A DNA stretch of 13,540 nucleotides from Bacillota bacterium. GTDB lineage: Bacteria; Bacillota; Clostridia; Peptostreptococcales; Anaerovoracaceae. The notes under the pieces are model-generated. The model worked only from the letters and a program-made list of their open reading frames with translations. It did no database searches and was not told the origin of the DNA. This document shows, in pieces, positions 12,949 through 13,540 of the stretch; position 1 is the stretch's first letter; each line of letters starts with the position of its first letter. The translations under genes and the position numbers were made by a program. The DNA lies in the NCBI GenBank assembly GCA_022706625.1, contig JAKJCD010000035.1, positions 1 to 13,540 of the forward strand. The letters run 5' to 3'.

Positions 12949-13002
12949 CTATCCTTTCAAAAACCAGCCTGTGGCAATCATGTATCTCACATCCGTATCC
13001 AT
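12949..13002 (-). CDS. Possible 17-aa leader ORF upstream of hutD, in the same frame
   Basis: ATG at 13002 lies 7 nt after AGGAG (which sits in the end of the preceding membrane-protein gene) and 3 nt after that gene's stop. The ORF encodes MDTDVRYMIATGWFLKG and ends with TAG at 12949-12951, 12 nt before the hutD ATG and in the same frame as hutD. It has a better SD than hutD. It could be a coupling leader, an interrupted N-terminal extension or chance. The peptide is not recognised. Confidence 0.35.
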   Translation of the reverse strand: MDTDVRYMIATGWFLKG

Positions 13003-13005
13003 CTG

Positions 13006-13521
13006 CTATCTCCTGAATATACTCAACTTTGATTCATAATAAAAGAGAAGCCTGGAAAACACATAATCATATATTAGGAATACTACTTGAATCACTGCGA
13101 AAGCAACTCCCGGCAAAATGCCGTTATCCGTAAGAGGCACCGGAAGCACCGTTATGATTAGGCTCTTGAAAAGTAAATACCATAGGAAGATTGATATGTT
13201 AAAAACAGTAAGCTTGAACAGCAATTCAACTGCCGCTTTCCTTCTCTTTTCTATAAAGTACTTGAAAACAGGATAATGGCCGAAAAAAAATATAAAAGGT
13301 GCTACACCCATAATATTGCCTGTGATCAGTATATTTAATAAGGAAACAGCGAAATAAACAGCAATCCCTGCTCCCGCTCCCAACTCTACAATAGTAATTG
13401 CTACAGGCAATGACGCCAGAAAATATAATGTCAGTTTACCCGTAGGCATAATAGTGCTTAAATACAGGAACACCACTGCTATGCTTGTAAATATGCCGGT
13501 AAAGGCCATCTTTCTGCTCAT
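13006..13521 (-). CDS. Polytopic membrane protein of unknown function (ECF S-component-like in appearance)
   Basis: This is a 171-aa integral membrane protein; GGGAG lies 9 nt before the ATG at 13521, so the start is inside the window. Five to six hydrophobic helices are visible at about 7-23, 31-47, 50-67, 72-90, 103-127 and 135-158. The loop after the fourth is basic (FIEKRRK). Features include FFFGHYPVFKYFIEKRRK and a late FLIYDYVFSRLL. Size, helix count and the short N-terminus followed by a helix recall small Firmicute membrane proteins related to ECF-transporter substrate-binding (S) components, but I see no family-defining motif and do not assign a substrate. Its stop lies 3 nt before the 17-codon ORF and 69 nt before hutD, so it probably heads a short operon with hutD. 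It is AT-rich (sample 13201-13260: 21 of 60 G or C). Confidence 0.85.
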   Translation of the reverse strand: MSRKMAFTGIFTSIAVVFLYLSTIMPTGKLTLYFLASLPVAITIVELGAGAGIAVYFAVSLLNILITGNIMGVAPFIFFFGHYPVFKYFIEKRRKAAVELLFKLTVFNISIFLWYLLFKSLIITVLPVPLTDNGILPGVAFAVIQVVFLIYDYVFSRLLFYYESKLSIFRR

Positions 13522-13540
13522 AACGCCACTCTCCCGAGTT

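Noticed and set aside
1..13540. CRISPR array, tRNA or rRNA genes, insertion sequence or prophage genes
   Set aside because: No regularly spaced direct repeats, cloverleaf-like sequence, transposase or phage protein was seen on either strand.

Overview
The window looks like a chromosomal segment from a low-to-moderate GC Firmicute, most likely a member of the Clostridia. The clues are a clostridial-type class II fructose-bisphosphate aldolase C-terminus, strong AGGAGG-type ribosome binding sites, sigma-A-like promoters, a copper-amine-oxidase-N-like wall module, an SLH-like tail, and a C_GCAxxG_C_C family protein. The end of the aldolase gene (fba) lies on the + strand at 1-188. Every other recognised gene lies on the - strand. 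A bidirectional hairpin terminator separates the two converging sides.

Between 246 and 8168 (read right to left) lies an operon-like run of four exported proteins with gaps of 57-73 nt: (i) a GH114-like (endo-alpha-1,4-polygalactosaminidase-related) secreted protein with an RTX-type calcium-binding C-terminus and a shrunken SLH-like tail; (ii) a small secreted protein that is a single copper-amine-oxidase-N-like module; (iii) a second GH114-like/RTX protein, a diverged paralogue of the first; (iv) a large multidomain protein with LamG, GHL15-like barrel, CBM-like and golvesin-like domains. The simplest reading is a set of calcium-dependent extracellular or cell-surface enzymes acting on one polysaccharide, possibly a galactosamine-containing exopolymer. 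The substrate is inferred from family membership only.

Upstream, in the same orientation (8322-10793), is a large MalT-like STAND/LuxR regulator. It has its own good promoter and is followed by two perfect inverted repeats; the one nearer the operon is a terminator and also sits just upstream of the operon's predicted promoter. The regulator is the obvious candidate for controlling the operon.

The right part (10951-13521) is more AT-rich and carries unrelated housekeeping or accessory genes: a C_GCAxxG_C_C protein, an anchored DUF1287 (NlpC/P60-like) protein, a HutD/Ves-family cupin and a polytopic membrane protein. A 17-codon ORF sits between the last two, in frame with hutD and separated from it by one amber stop. 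No gene-free stretch exceeds 300 bases. I saw no tRNA, rRNA, CRISPR array, transposase or phage gene.
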